DNA of 64,000 nucleotides from Rarobacter faecitabidus (GCF_006716265.1 NZ_VFOS01000001.1:1550001-1614000), one strand, 5' to 3'. Counted from the stretch's first letter, positions 11,142-20,311 are shown. Notes: generated by a model from the sequence alone, not told the origin. Translations and numbers: made by a program.

Positions 11142-11933
11142 CTACCGGTCGCCGGACGGCAGGTTGGTGAGCACGTAGGAATAGTAGTCCCGTAGCCGCA
11201 GCCGCGATGCGGCTGCCTCGTCCACGACCACGGTCGCATGTGAATGCAACTGCAGCACGCTGGCGGGGCACATGGCGGACACGGGCCCCTCGACCGCGGC
11301 CGCAATCGCTTCTGCCTTACCCACGCCCTGTGCGACGAGCAGCGCCTGGCGGGCATCGAGGATGGTCGCGAGCCCTTGGGTAAGACAGTGGATCGGCACT
11401 TGATCGGGGGAATCGAAGAATCGCGCGTTGTCGTCCCGGGTCCGCTTGGCGAGCGTCTTGAGACGCGTGCGCGAGTTCAGGGACGAGGTGGGCTCGTTGA
11501 AGCCGATGTGCCCGTTGGCGCCGATGCCGAGCAACTGGACGTCGATGCCCCCGGCGGCGCGGATCTGCTCCTCGTAGCGGGAACACGCGGCCGGGAGATC
11601 GTCCGCCAGTCCATCCGGAACGTGCACCCGCCGCGGGTCGAGCGCGAGCGGCTCGGTGACGGTGCGCGTCACCACGCTGTGGTAGCTCTCCGGGTGCGCG
11701 TAGTCGAGCCCCACATACTCGTCCAGGGCGAAGGCGCTGACCCCGGTCGTGTCGAGGTGGCCCCGAGAGACGAGTTCGGCGAGCGCCCGGTACGTCCCCA
11801 GCGGCGACGAGCCGGTGGCGACGCCGAGTACGGCGCGTTTTCCCGACGCTGCGACCCGGGCGACGACGTCCGAGATCCGGCTGGCCGCGAAGCTTGCCAC
11901 GTCACCGGGTTGCTCGACGATCACGACTTGCAT
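11142..11933 (-). CDS. nagB: Glucosamine-6-phosphate deaminase
   Basis: A 263-residue NagB that converts GlcN-6-P to fructose-6-P and ammonia. Visible signatures are LGVATGSSPLGTYRAL (phosphate-binding loop), AFALDEYVGLDYAHPES with the catalytic Asp, and LLGIGANGHIGFNEP containing the His that opens the ring. The start has a strong purine-rich ribosome binding site (GAGGAGG) just upstream. It is the first gene of nagB-nagA and is divergent from the ROK regulator gene across a 164-bp intergenic region, the usual arrangement for local control. Confidence 0.95.
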   Translation of the reverse strand: MQVVIVEQPGDVASFAASRISDVVARVAASGKRAVLGVATGSSPLGTYRALAELVSRGHLDTTGVSAFALDEYVGLDYAHPESYHSVVTRTVTEPLALDPRRVHVPDGLADDLPAACSRYEEQIRAAGGIDVQLLGIGANGHIGFNEPTSSLNSRTRLKTLAKRTRDDNARFFDSPDQVPIHCLTQGLATILDARQALLVAQGVGKAEAIAAAVEGPVSAMCPASVLQLHSHATVVVDEAAASRLRLRDYYSYVLTNLPSGDR

Positions 11934-12061
11934 GGCTCCTCCTCAGGATGGGACGCGGGCCTGGTCGCCCGAATACGTCCACGCCTCGGCAGCACCCGGG
12001 CCGTTGCCGACGGATTCTGGCATGATTTCGCATCCGATCCGAAGAACTTTTCGGTTTGGGC

Positions 12062-12092
12062 TTGCCGACAATTAGTTTGTGCGCTGTACTAA
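12062..12092 (+). promoter_or_regulatory. Promoter of the ROK regulator with overlapping ROK-type operator
   Basis: TTGCCG (12062-12067) and TGTACT (12085-12090) are separated by exactly 17 bp. The -10 ends 7 nt before the ATG at 12098, which suggests a leaderless mRNA. An inverted repeat TTAGTTTGT / TGTACTAA (12072-12092) covers the spacer and -10. It resembles the XylR (ROK) operator of Bacillus subtilis, which also begins TTAGTTTGT. This would allow autorepression and, across the short gap, control of nagBA. Confidence 0.6.
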
Positions 12093-12097
12093 CTTAC

Positions 12098-13288
12098 ATG
12101 ACGAAGGTCACACATGACAGCACCCAGTTCGAACTCAGCCCCGTTGACGAGGCTTCCCGCGCGGCCCGTGCGGCGCGGCGCAATCGCCTCAGGACCAAGT
12201 CCCTCCCCGGCGACAGCCGCTGGCACAACCGCACCCTGGTTCTGCAAACGCTATATCGCCAGGGACCGATCAGCAGGGCGGACGTTGCCCGCGCGACCAA
12301 GCTGACCAAGGCGACGGTCTCCGACCTCGTCTCCGGTTTGATGGTCGAACGCCTGGTTCGCACCCTGGGCACCCAGGAATCGTCCGGGCCCGGAAAACCT
12401 GCGGTCCTCATCGACATCGCCCGCCAATCCCACGCCGTCGTCTGCCTGGATCTCAGCGACCACCGCATCCTGCGCGGCGCGGTATTCGACCTCAGTGGCG
12501 GGATCCTGCACAGTTCCGAAGTTCCGCTCACTACCGAACGAGGCCGTGAGGCTACGGAGCTCGCGGCACGGCTCGCCAACCAGTTGGCGAGCCACACCAC
12601 CGTCCCGATCCTCGGCCTGGGCGTCGGCACGCCCGGTGTCGTCGACGATCTGGGCACGGTACGCACCGCACCCAACCTCGGCTGGAAAGACGAGCCGCTT
12701 GAGGATCTACTCGAGGAGCTCACCGGGATTCCGACGGTCGTGGCGAACGACGCCAACGCCGCCGCCCTCGCCGAGCACAGCGCCGACGAGGCCAGCGATG
12801 ACCTCATGCTGATCGCGATCGGCCACGGTCTCGGCTCCGGCATCATCGTCGACGGGCAACTCGTCCCCGGTAGCCGGTTCGCTGCCGGTGAGATCGGCCA
12901 AGTCATGGTCGGAACCGACCTCGGCCTCGACGCGCCCTACTCGCGCGACCAGGTGTTGGAGCACTGGCTGTCGGTCCCCAACCTCACGGCGGCGCTCGCG
13001 GCGGCCGGGGAGCAGGGCCGCGAAGCGGTCCTGCGGGAGGCCGGTCAGCGGCTCGGGGTGGCGCTTGCGCCCGTGGTCGGCGCCCTCAACCTCACCGAGG
13101 TCGTCATCGCGGGACCCGAGGAACTCGTCCAGGGCACACTGACCGACGCGGCCTTGGAGATCGTCCGGCGCCGCACCATGCCCGACTCTCACGACACCCT
13201 CACCATCCGCTCAAGCTCGCAAGGCCGCGATCTCGTTCTACGCGGTGCGGCCGCCCTCGTCCTGCAGGACCGACTCGGAGTGAGCTGA
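12098..13288 (+). CDS. ROK-family transcriptional regulator (NagC/XylR type)
   Basis: A 396-residue ROK repressor. The N-terminal winged helix-turn-helix reads TLYRQGPISRADVARATKLTKATVSDLVSGLM. The sugar-binding ROK domain follows from about residue 85, with LGVGTPGVVDDLG, VANDANAAALAEH and a GHGLGSGIIVDGQL segment. The CxCGxxGCxE zinc motif of typical ROK kinases is absent in the expected place, fitting a regulator and not a kinase. The start is placed at ATG 12098 because a good promoter ends 7 nt before it. Flanking genes indicate that the ligand is an amino sugar or its phosphate. Confidence 0.88.
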   Translation: MTKVTHDSTQFELSPVDEASRAARAARRNRLRTKSLPGDSRWHNRTLVLQTLYRQGPISRADVARATKLTKATVSDLVSGLMVERLVRTLGTQESSGPGKPAVLIDIARQSHAVVCLDLSDHRILRGAVFDLSGGILHSSEVPLTTERGREATELAARLANQLASHTTVPILGLGVGTPGVVDDLGTVRTAPNLGWKDEPLEDLLEELTGIPTVVANDANAAALAEHSADEASDDLMLIAIGHGLGSGIIVDGQLVPGSRFAAGEIGQVMVGTDLGLDAPYSRDQVLEHWLSVPNLTAALAAAGEQGREAVLREAGQRLGVALAPVVGALNLTEVVIAGPEELVQGTLTDAALEIVRRRTMPDSHDTLTIRSSSQGRDLVLRGAAALVLQDRLGVS

Positions 13289-13351
13289 CGGCCTCTCCGC
13301 CCCACAATTGCGACCGGCAGACGCCGGCTACGCACACCGAAAGGAAATCCG

Positions 13352-14734
13352 ATGAAGAAAGTGCTCACGGGCCTCACCGCCCTGGCAGCGGCGTCTGCAC
13401 TGCTCCTGACCGGCTGCGGATCCGGAGACGAAACCTCGTCCTCCGCGCCGGGCAACACGACCAGCGAATCGCCCGATCCCGGTGCGAACGCGGGCAAGAC
13501 GATCAAGCTCTGGCTTGCCGGCGGCGACACCAACGACGAACTGCGGGACTACCTCAAGACCACGTTCAACGAAAAGACCGGCGCCACGCTGGTCATCGAG
13601 GAGCAGGGCTGGGGCGACCTCGTCACGAAGCTGACGACCTCACTGCCTGACGCGAACAACACTCCCGATGTCGCCGAGATGGGCAACACGCAGTCGCCCA
13701 CGTTCACGAACGTCGGCGCGTTCCTCGACATCTCCGACATGTACGAGGAACTGGGCGGTGACAAGCTTCTCCAGGGATTCGTCGAGGCCGGCAAGGTCGA
13801 CGGGAAGAACTACACGCTGCCGTACTACTTCGGCTCCCGCTACGTGTTCTATCGCAAAGACATCTGGAAGGCCGCGGGCGTCGAGGTGCCCACGACGCTG
13901 GCCGAGTTCGACTCCGCCGTCGCCACTATCGCCAAGGAGAACCCGAAGAGTATCGACAAGTTCTCGGGCTTCTACCTCGGCGGTCAGGACTGGCGCAACG
14001 GTATCTCCTGGATCTTCGCCAATGGCGGTGACATCGCCACGAACGAGGGCGGCACGTGGAAGGCCACCCTCGACTCCCCCGAATCCCTTAAGGGCCTGCA
14101 GCAGTTGCAGGAACTGTACAAGAACGCGTCCAACGCGCCGAACGATGCCAAGGACGCCAACCAGTACCAGTTCATCAATGACTCGGACGAGGTCAAGGAC
14201 GAAGACGGCAAGGTCACCGACAAGCTCTCGCTGTCCGCGGCCACGATCATGGCTCCGGGTTGGGCTCACTGGTCCATCGGCGACCTCGTGACCGGCGATG
14301 ACGGTCAGCCGGCTCGTGAATGGAACGACGACACGTTCGGCGTATTCGCCCTCCCGGGCGTCGATGGCGGGGCCGCCCCGGTCTTCGCGGGCGGATCCAA
14401 CATCGGCATCTCGGCCACGTCCAAGGAGCCGGAACTCGCCAAGGAGCTCATGCGGATCATCTTCTCCGCGGAGTACCAGAACATGCTCGGCGCGGCAGGG
14501 CTCGGCCCGGCCAACTCCGACTACGTGTCCTCGCTCGGGGACGACCAGTTCGCCCAGGCCCTGATCGAGTCCGCGCAAAACGCAAAGCTCACGCCCGCCG
14601 CACCCGGCTGGGCCGCGATCGAGTCGCAGAACATCATGGAGGAGTTCTTCGCCAAGATTCGCGACGCCAAGGACCTCACGGCCCTCGCGCAGGAGTACAA
14701 CGGCAAGTTGGACGCCCTGCTCAACCTGAAGTAA
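13352..14734 (+). CDS. Sugar ABC transporter substrate-binding lipoprotein
   Basis: A 460-residue extracellular solute-binding protein of the family 1 (MalE/DasA/NgcE) type. The signal peptide ends in LLLTGC with the lipidated Cys at 22, followed by a Ser/Thr/Pro linker; the mature part starts KTIKLWLAGGDTND. AAAGGAAA precedes the start. It sits 63 bp after the ROK gene and before two permease genes. The nagBA, GH3 and kinase genes around it make GlcNAc, chitobiose or a related GlcNAc disaccharide the likeliest ligand; this is inferred from context only. Confidence 0.9.
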   Translation: MKKVLTGLTALAAASALLLTGCGSGDETSSSAPGNTTSESPDPGANAGKTIKLWLAGGDTNDELRDYLKTTFNEKTGATLVIEEQGWGDLVTKLTTSLPDANNTPDVAEMGNTQSPTFTNVGAFLDISDMYEELGGDKLLQGFVEAGKVDGKNYTLPYYFGSRYVFYRKDIWKAAGVEVPTTLAEFDSAVATIAKENPKSIDKFSGFYLGGQDWRNGISWIFANGGDIATNEGGTWKATLDSPESLKGLQQLQELYKNASNAPNDAKDANQYQFINDSDEVKDEDGKVTDKLSLSAATIMAPGWAHWSIGDLVTGDDGQPAREWNDDTFGVFALPGVDGGAAPVFAGGSNIGISATSKEPELAKELMRIIFSAEYQNMLGAAGLGPANSDYVSSLGDDQFAQALIESAQNAKLTPAAPGWAAIESQNIMEEFFAKIRDAKDLTALAQEYNGKLDALLNLK

Positions 14735-14755
14735 CGCAACACCGCTCGAAGGCCT

Positions 14756-14783
14756 GGGGTCGCGGCAGCCTCGCCGCGACCCC
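14756..14783. promoter_or_regulatory. Intercistronic hairpin between binding-protein and permease genes
   Basis: GGGGTCGCGG (14756-14765) and CCGCGACCCC (14774-14783) form a perfect 10-bp stem with an 8-nt loop. There is no T-run after it. Such hairpins in sugar ABC operons usually protect the binding-protein mRNA or cause partial attenuation, so that binding protein exceeds permease. Confidence 0.55.
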
Positions 14784-14830
14784 GGGCCGGGCATCACACG
14801 CCCTTCCCGCCCTCACGAGATGAGTCACCA

Positions 14831-15763
14831 GTGACCACGGCACCCTCGTCTGCCCGCGCACAGCGCTCCCCCAAACGTCGCGGGCGGATCGCACCTTATG
14901 TACTGATCACGCCAGCCATCGCGATCATGCTGGTCGCACTCGCCTACCCGATCCTGTGGCAGGTCCGGACGTCGATGCAGAAGTTCGGCCTCGCGCAGCA
15001 GTTCGGGAAGCCGCCGGAGTTCGTCTGGTTCAACAACTACGTGGCCCTGTTCACATCCAAGGCGACGTGGCTCGTGGTCGGGCGATCCGTCGCCTTCTGC
15101 CTCGTCACCGCCGTCGTCACCATGGTGCTCGCCCTGGCGATCGCGCTACTGATGAAGGCCACGAACAAGGGCGTGCGGCTCACTATGCAGATCGCCCTCC
15201 TCCTCGCGTGGGCCACTCCCGTGGTGGCCGCGATGACGATCTGGAACTGGTTCTTCGACTGGCGCAGGGGCCTGGCGAACTGGCTCCTCACCAACCTCGG
15301 CTTCGATTTCAACGGTCACAACTGGCTCGAGAATCCGCTGTCATTCTTCTTCGTGGCGATGGTCATCGTGGTGTGGATGTCGGTGCCCTTCGCGGCCTTC
15401 TCCATCTACGCCGGGCTGACCCAGGTATCCGGCGAGGTCCTGGAGGCGGCCGCCATCGACGGCGCAACGCCGTGGCAGCGCCTGCGCTACATCATCCTTC
15501 CCCTCGTCAAGCCCGTCATGGGTATCGTGATGCTGCTGCAGATCATCTGGGATCTGCGCGTGTTCACGCAGATCAAGCTCCTGCAGGACCGGGGCTCCCT
15601 CGCCAGCGAGACCGACGTGCTGGGTACCTATATCTACCAACTCGGCGTCGGATCGTCGGACTTCGCAATGGCCAGCGCCATGTCGATCTTCGTGCTGCTT
15701 CTCACCATCGCACTGAGCTGGGCCTACGTGCGCAACCTCGTCAGGGAGGATGAACCCGCATGA
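14831..15763 (+). CDS. Sugar ABC transporter permease 1 (MalF/DasB type)
   Basis: A 310-residue inner-membrane permease with six predicted helices, the first being YVLITPAIAIMLVALAYPIL. The EAA loop that docks on the ATPase is seen as EAAAIDGATPWQRLRYIILP. It starts with GTG at 14831, 96 bp after the binding-protein gene. It overlaps the next permease gene by 4 bp (ATGA). No ATPase gene is in the operon, so a shared MsiK-like ATPase encoded elsewhere is expected, as is usual for actinobacterial CUT1 importers. Confidence 0.92.
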   Translation: MTTAPSSARAQRSPKRRGRIAPYVLITPAIAIMLVALAYPILWQVRTSMQKFGLAQQFGKPPEFVWFNNYVALFTSKATWLVVGRSVAFCLVTAVVTMVLALAIALLMKATNKGVRLTMQIALLLAWATPVVAAMTIWNWFFDWRRGLANWLLTNLGFDFNGHNWLENPLSFFFVAMVIVVWMSVPFAAFSIYAGLTQVSGEVLEAAAIDGATPWQRLRYIILPLVKPVMGIVMLLQIIWDLRVFTQIKLLQDRGSLASETDVLGTYIYQLGVGSSDFAMASAMSIFVLLLTIALSWAYVRNLVREDEPA

Positions 15764-16704
15764 CCATCGACTCCGCCCTTCTCGGCAGCAACGAGAGCGA
15801 TATTCCGCTAGGCAGTACGGCCGCGCCGGAGACCTCGTCCGAGAGCCCTGCACTGTCGGCATCGAGGCGAAGCGCGCGCAAGCGCTTCGGCCGATTTGCC
15901 CTCGCCGCGCTCGGCATCATCGTCGCGCTACTGTGGGCGTTCCCCGTCTACTGGATGCTGAACTCATCATTCCTGCCTGGCGTCACGTTGGAGCGCACCA
16001 CCCCGACCCTGGTTCCCTTCGGCGGATCTCTGAACAACTTCCGCGCCGTCCTTCGGGACGGATCGTTCGCATCCGCTCTCGGCATGAGCCTGATCGCCGC
16101 CGGCATCGCGGTGGTCGTCTGCCTCATCTTTGCTTTCTTCGCTGCGCTGGCACTCAGCCGCTTCCGGTTCAAGGGGCGGCGCAGTTTCGTCCTGGCCGTC
16201 CTGTTCGTGCAGATGCTGCCGGCCGAGGGCATGTTCATCGCTCAGTACAAGCTGCTGGGATCACTCGAGATGCGCAACATCATCGGCGTATCGATCCTCT
16301 ACATCGCGGCCGTCGTGCCGTTCACGATCTGGATGCTGCGCGGCTTCGTTGCGGGAATTCCGATAGAACTCGAGGAAGCCGCGATGGTAGACGGCCTGAG
16401 CCGCACCAGGGCATTCCTCCGGATCACCTTCCCGCTGCTGGCGCCCGGACTCATCGCCTCCGGGGTCTACGCGTTCCTGCAGGCCTGGAACGAGTTCACG
16501 ATCGCCCTCGTCATCTTGCCCGCCGAGCAAGCGACCCTGCCCCTGTGGCTGCGCACCTTCATCCAGCAGTCGAGCGCGCGGGCCATCGACTGGGGCGAGG
16601 TCATGGCCGCGTCCACCCTCGTGGCGGTGCCCGTGATCTTCTTCTTCGTCCTCGTCCAGGGCCGCATGACCTCGGGGCTGGTGTCAGGGGCGGTCAAGGG
16701 ATGA
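15760..16704 (+). CDS. Sugar ABC transporter permease 2 (MalG/DasC type)
   Basis: A 314-residue permease. A hydrophilic N-terminal tail of about 45 residues is followed by six hydrophobic segments (the first FALAALGIIVALLWAFPVYW). The EAA loop EEAAMVDGLSRTRAFLRIT lies in the usual position before the last helices. The gene starts inside the previous stop codon (ATGA) and its own stop overlaps the GH3 start in the same way, so import and cleavage of the sugar are translationally coupled. Confidence 0.92.
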   Translation: MTIDSALLGSNESDIPLGSTAAPETSSESPALSASRRSARKRFGRFALAALGIIVALLWAFPVYWMLNSSFLPGVTLERTTPTLVPFGGSLNNFRAVLRDGSFASALGMSLIAAGIAVVVCLIFAFFAALALSRFRFKGRRSFVLAVLFVQMLPAEGMFIAQYKLLGSLEMRNIIGVSILYIAAVVPFTIWMLRGFVAGIPIELEEAAMVDGLSRTRAFLRITFPLLAPGLIASGVYAFLQAWNEFTIALVILPAEQATLPLWLRTFIQQSSARAIDWGEVMAASTLVAVPVIFFFVLVQGRMTSGLVSGAVKG

Positions 16705-18170
16705 GCGATCACGCGCTTAGGCGAGACATTCTCGCCACACTCCAGCCAGGATTCACCGGCCACGTGGTCCCCGAATGGGTCATGCAAGGGCTGGCTGACG
16801 GCATTGAATCCGTCTGCGTGTACGGCGAAAACGTGCGCGATGCGGAACAGTTGGGCGCGATAGGAAGCGCCCTGCGAGAGGCGGACCGGCCGATCCTGGT
16901 CGCCATCGACGAGGAGGGCGGCGACGTTACCCGGCTGCACTATCGCGAGGGATCGCCATATCCGGGCGCTGCCATTCTCGGGCGCATCGATGACGTCGAG
17001 TTGACGGCGAGCGTCGCCAGCCAGGTCGCGCGGGACGTCCTAGCCGCCGGATTCAACCTGATCCTCGGGCCCGTGGCCGACGTCAACAGCAATCCGCTTA
17101 ACCCCGTCATCGGAACGCGGAGCTTCTCGGCGGATCCGCAGATCGCCGCGCGGCACGTGGCCGCCTGGGTGGCGGGCGCTCAGGCCGCGGGCGCCGTTGC
17201 ATGCGTCAAGCACTTCCCGGGACACGGCGACACGTCCGCCGATTCGCATCTCGGCCTGCCCACGATCTCGGTGCCCGCGAACGAGCTCGCGACACGCGAA
17301 CTCGTCCCCTTCCGCGCCGCTATCGAGGCTGGCGTGAAGGCCGTCATGACCTCGCACATCGTGGTCCGCGCACTGGACGCCACCGCGCCCGCGACGTTCA
17401 GCAGGGCGATCGTGACCGACCTACTTCGCGGCGAACTCGGTTTCACGGGGATCGTCGTATCCGATGCGCTCGACATGCAGGGGGCCAGCGCTGGCATCGG
17501 TATTCCGCGCGCCGCGGTGCGCGCGCTCGCGGCCGGCTGCGATCTGCTGTGCCTCGGCACCGGTACCACCCCCGCCCTCGTGGACGAGATCGCCGCCGAG
17601 ATCGAGGCCGCCATCGAGCGCGGCGGCCTGACCTTGGGGCGGGTCAGCGAGGCCGCGGCGCGCGTGCGGGCGACGATAGCCGAGCTACCGACCGGCATTG
17701 GCGAGGAGGAGGTCTCCGCCGGACCGGACGTTGAGCAGGTCATCGAAGCCTTCGACGGTGTGGACGCCGCCGGGGAATGGATCGCGCGTCATCGCGAGGC
17801 GTGGATAGTCCGCGCCGACAGTGAGGCCAACATGGCCGTGGGCGATGCGCCGTGGGGACCTTTCACCCCCGATAGCCGCCGTGGCTGGCTGTCCGAGCGC
17901 CCGCTCACGTCGGTCGATGCCGAGGCATCGTCCCCCTGGCAGTTCGATGAGCGGCCCCCGGCCGCCATCGTGATCGGACGCGGGATCACTCGTCCTGGAG
18001 CCGCCGCCGACCGACTACGCGAGCTCACGGCGAGCGGAATCCCGACCCTGGTCGTCGAGATGGGCTGGCCATCGGTCTTCGCGGATGCGCCCGTACTCGC
18101 CACCTACGGCGCCTCCAGGCTTGTCGGGGATGCACTGATCCACCTGCTCGAAGCGGAGGCGGTCATATGA
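16701..18170 (+). CDS. Glycoside hydrolase family 3, NagZ-type beta-N-acetylhexosaminidase
   Basis: A 489-residue protein without a signal peptide. The GH3 barrel includes VAIDEEGGDVTRLHYREGSP, GPVADVNSNPLNPVIGTRSF and the NagZ signature KHFPGHGDTSADSH, whose His-Asp dyad acts as the unusual acid/base. The nucleophile is the Asp in VVSDALDMQGA. A C-terminal domain of about 150 residues follows, as in two-domain NagZ/Nag3 enzymes, some of which are phosphorylases. Starting at ATG 16701 gives a 4-bp overlap with the permease gene. A cytoplasmic enzyme next to an importer suggests cleavage of an imported GlcNAc disaccharide or a cell-wall fragment. Confidence 0.9.
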   Translation: MSDHALRRDILATLQPGFTGHVVPEWVMQGLADGIESVCVYGENVRDAEQLGAIGSALREADRPILVAIDEEGGDVTRLHYREGSPYPGAAILGRIDDVELTASVASQVARDVLAAGFNLILGPVADVNSNPLNPVIGTRSFSADPQIAARHVAAWVAGAQAAGAVACVKHFPGHGDTSADSHLGLPTISVPANELATRELVPFRAAIEAGVKAVMTSHIVVRALDATAPATFSRAIVTDLLRGELGFTGIVVSDALDMQGASAGIGIPRAAVRALAAGCDLLCLGTGTTPALVDEIAAEIEAAIERGGLTLGRVSEAAARVRATIAELPTGIGEEEVSAGPDVEQVIEAFDGVDAAGEWIARHREAWIVRADSEANMAVGDAPWGPFTPDSRRGWLSERPLTSVDAEASSPWQFDERPPAAIVIGRGITRPGAAADRLRELTASGIPTLVVEMGWPSVFADAPVLATYGASRLVGDALIHLLEAEAVI

Positions 18171-19066
18171 TGCGCGTCGGTATCGATATCGGCGGAACCA
18201 AGACGCAGGCGGTCGCCCTCGCCGACTCGGGCGAGATCGCCGCGAGCGTAACGCTGCCCACCATGCGCGGCGAGGATGCCGTCCTGGCGACGACCACCTC
18301 GTCAGTCGTGGCGCTGGCCGCCACGGCCGGACGCGAACTGGGGGAATTCTCGTCCATCGGAATCGGCATCCCCGGCCACGTCGACCGCGTCGGCGGGCGA
18401 GTGCGCAACGCGGTGAACCTCGGAGTGCGCTCGCTCGAACTCGGACCCGCGCTGCGGGAGCGGTTCGGTATCCCGGTTGAGATCGACAACGACGTGACCG
18501 CCGCAGCCGCCGGAGCCGCGCACCTCATGTCACTGTCCGGCACCGTCGCGTTCCTCAACCTGGGGACGGGATTGGCGGCGGGCATCGTCGTGGATGGTGT
18601 TGCGTGGCGCGGGCAGGCGGGCGCAGCTGGCGAGATCGGCCACCTGCCCGTAGACCCGCATGGGTTGGAGTGCCCCTGTGGGCAGAGGGGTTGCCTGGAG
18701 ACTATTGCCAGCGGCGCCGGATTGCGCCGGGCGTGGCCCGCCGGCGGGGCCCACCCCGGGCGCGGGCTCGTGCGGGCCATGGAGTCGGGGGATGCCGACG
18801 CGCGGCGCGCGTTCGAGGGGCTCGTCAGCGGCGCGGCGGGCTGCGTGCGGATTCTCGCACTCAGCATCGACCCGCAGACCATCGTGATCGGGGGCGGCCT
18901 CAGCCGGCTCGGCGAACCCCTGCGGCAGGCCCTCGGGGCCACGCTCCGCGAATGGTCGGGGACGTCGCCGTTCATCGCGGACCTCAAGCTGCCCGAGAGG
19001 GTGCAGTTCCTGCCGGAGAACACCCCGGCAGCGGCAGTTGGGGCGGCGCTCGTCAGTCGGACGTGA
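18167..19066 (+). CDS. ROK-family sugar kinase, probable N-acetylglucosamine kinase
   Basis: A 299-residue kinase. The ATP-binding loop is GIDIGGTKTQAVAL, the sugar-binding/catalytic motif ends in EIDNDVTAAAAGA, and EIGHLPVDPHG is followed by the zinc motif CPCGQRGCLE characteristic of ROK kinases. It overlaps the GH3 gene by 4 bp and ends the operon. In the pathway it would phosphorylate free GlcNAc released by the GH3 enzyme to GlcNAc-6-P, the NagA substrate. Glucokinase activity cannot be excluded from sequence alone. Confidence 0.88.
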   Translation: MMRVGIDIGGTKTQAVALADSGEIAASVTLPTMRGEDAVLATTTSSVVALAATAGRELGEFSSIGIGIPGHVDRVGGRVRNAVNLGVRSLELGPALRERFGIPVEIDNDVTAAAAGAAHLMSLSGTVAFLNLGTGLAAGIVVDGVAWRGQAGAAGEIGHLPVDPHGLECPCGQRGCLETIASGAGLRRAWPAGGAHPGRGLVRAMESGDADARRAFEGLVSGAAGCVRILALSIDPQTIVIGGGLSRLGEPLRQALGATLREWSGTSPFIADLKLPERVQFLPENTPAAAVGAALVSRT

Positions 19067-19189
19067 GGAGCGGCCGGGTCAATCCGGTGTCGACCGTCAA
19101 CGACCATCTGGCGGGCGGTGCGGGTTAAGCACTGCTGGATTGTTCAGTGGCGCGCTAGCAAGTGGTGCGTTGATGACCGACGAGAGCGG

Positions 19190-20311
19190 CTACCGGAGTC
19201 CGAGCGGGCGCTCCAGCGCGAGGGTGAGCAGTTCGTCGATGAGCGAGGCGTAGTCGAGTCCCGAGGATTCCCACATTCGCGGGTACATGGAGAACGGCGT
19301 GAAGCCGGGCATCGTGTTGATCTCGTTGACGATCACGTCGCCGGCCTCGGTCACGAACACGTCGACGCGGCTCAGGCCCTCGCCCGCGAAGGCGTCGAAG
19401 GTCTTGACGGCGTAGTCGCGCACGCGCTGCGTGACATCGGCGGGAAGGTTGGCCGGGCACGACAACTGGACGCTGGCCTCATCGAGGTACTTTGCCTCGA
19501 AGTCGTAAAAGGTGTGGGTGCCGCCGCTGACGACGATCTCCCCGGGCGAGGACGCCCGCGTCGGCTGGCCTGCCCGCCCCTGCAGGACCGCGCACTCGAT
19601 CTCCCGGCCGGTGATCGCGGCCTCGACGATGATCCGCGGATCGTGCCTGCGCGCCTCCGCGATGGCGGCGGGTAGGTCGGCGAGGCTGGTCACGCGGCTG
19701 ATTCCCAGGGACGAGCCCGCCCGTGCCGGCTTGATGAACAGCGGCAGCCCCAGCGGTTCGACCCGCTTGAGCAGAGTCTGCGCATCCCGATCCCATTCGC
19801 TCGCGGTGAAGAACTCGTAGGCGCCGATCGGGATGCCCGCCCCGGCGAGCACCAGTTTCATGAAGTGCTTGTCCATACCGACCGCGCTCGCGAGGACACC
19901 CGCGCCGACGTAGCGGATGTCGGCGAGTTCGAGCAGCCCCTGTAGGGTTCCGTCCTCGCCGAACGGGCCGTGCAGCAGCGGGAAGACGACGTCGATGTGG
20001 CCGAGCGATCGCACTGGCTGACCCGGGGTCACGACGCGCGCCTCGGAGGTGCCGACGTCGAGCGACAGCGTGACCTCGCCGCCTCCGTTGTCCGTCACCT
20101 CGGGCAGTTTCCCGTCGATGATCTCCCACGCGGCGGGATCCTCGTCCGCCTCGACCCACTTACCCTGCCGGGTGATGCCCACGGGCACGACCTCGTATTT
20201 GGCGCGGTCGATGGCGCGCATCACGCCGGCGGCGGTGGCGCAGGAGATCGAGTGCTCGCCGGAGCGTCCCCCGAAGAGGATCATGACGCGGATTTTGGGC
20301 GAAGAAGACAT
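19190..20311 (-). CDS. ddl: D-alanine--D-alanine ligase
   Basis: A 373-residue ATP-grasp ligase making the D-Ala-D-Ala dipeptide for peptidoglycan. It begins IRVMILFGGRSGEHSISC (N-terminal substrate loop), continues with FPLLHGPFGEDGTLQGLLE and the ATP-binding LFIKPARAGSSLGISRV, and has the C-terminal metal site RVDVFVTEAGDVIVNEINTMPGF. Length is normal. In many actinobacteria ddl follows leuCD-plsC-gpsA; here the RCC1 gene, a PLP enzyme and a non-coding block separate it from gpsA. Confidence 0.95.
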   Translation of the reverse strand: MSSSPKIRVMILFGGRSGEHSISCATAAGVMRAIDRAKYEVVPVGITRQGKWVEADEDPAAWEIIDGKLPEVTDNGGGEVTLSLDVGTSEARVVTPGQPVRSLGHIDVVFPLLHGPFGEDGTLQGLLELADIRYVGAGVLASAVGMDKHFMKLVLAGAGIPIGAYEFFTASEWDRDAQTLLKRVEPLGLPLFIKPARAGSSLGISRVTSLADLPAAIAEARRHDPRIIVEAAITGREIECAVLQGRAGQPTRASSPGEIVVSGGTHTFYDFEAKYLDEASVQLSCPANLPADVTQRVRDYAVKTFDAFAGEGLSRVDVFVTEAGDVIVNEINTMPGFTPFSMYPRMWESSGLDYASLIDELLTLALERPLGLR

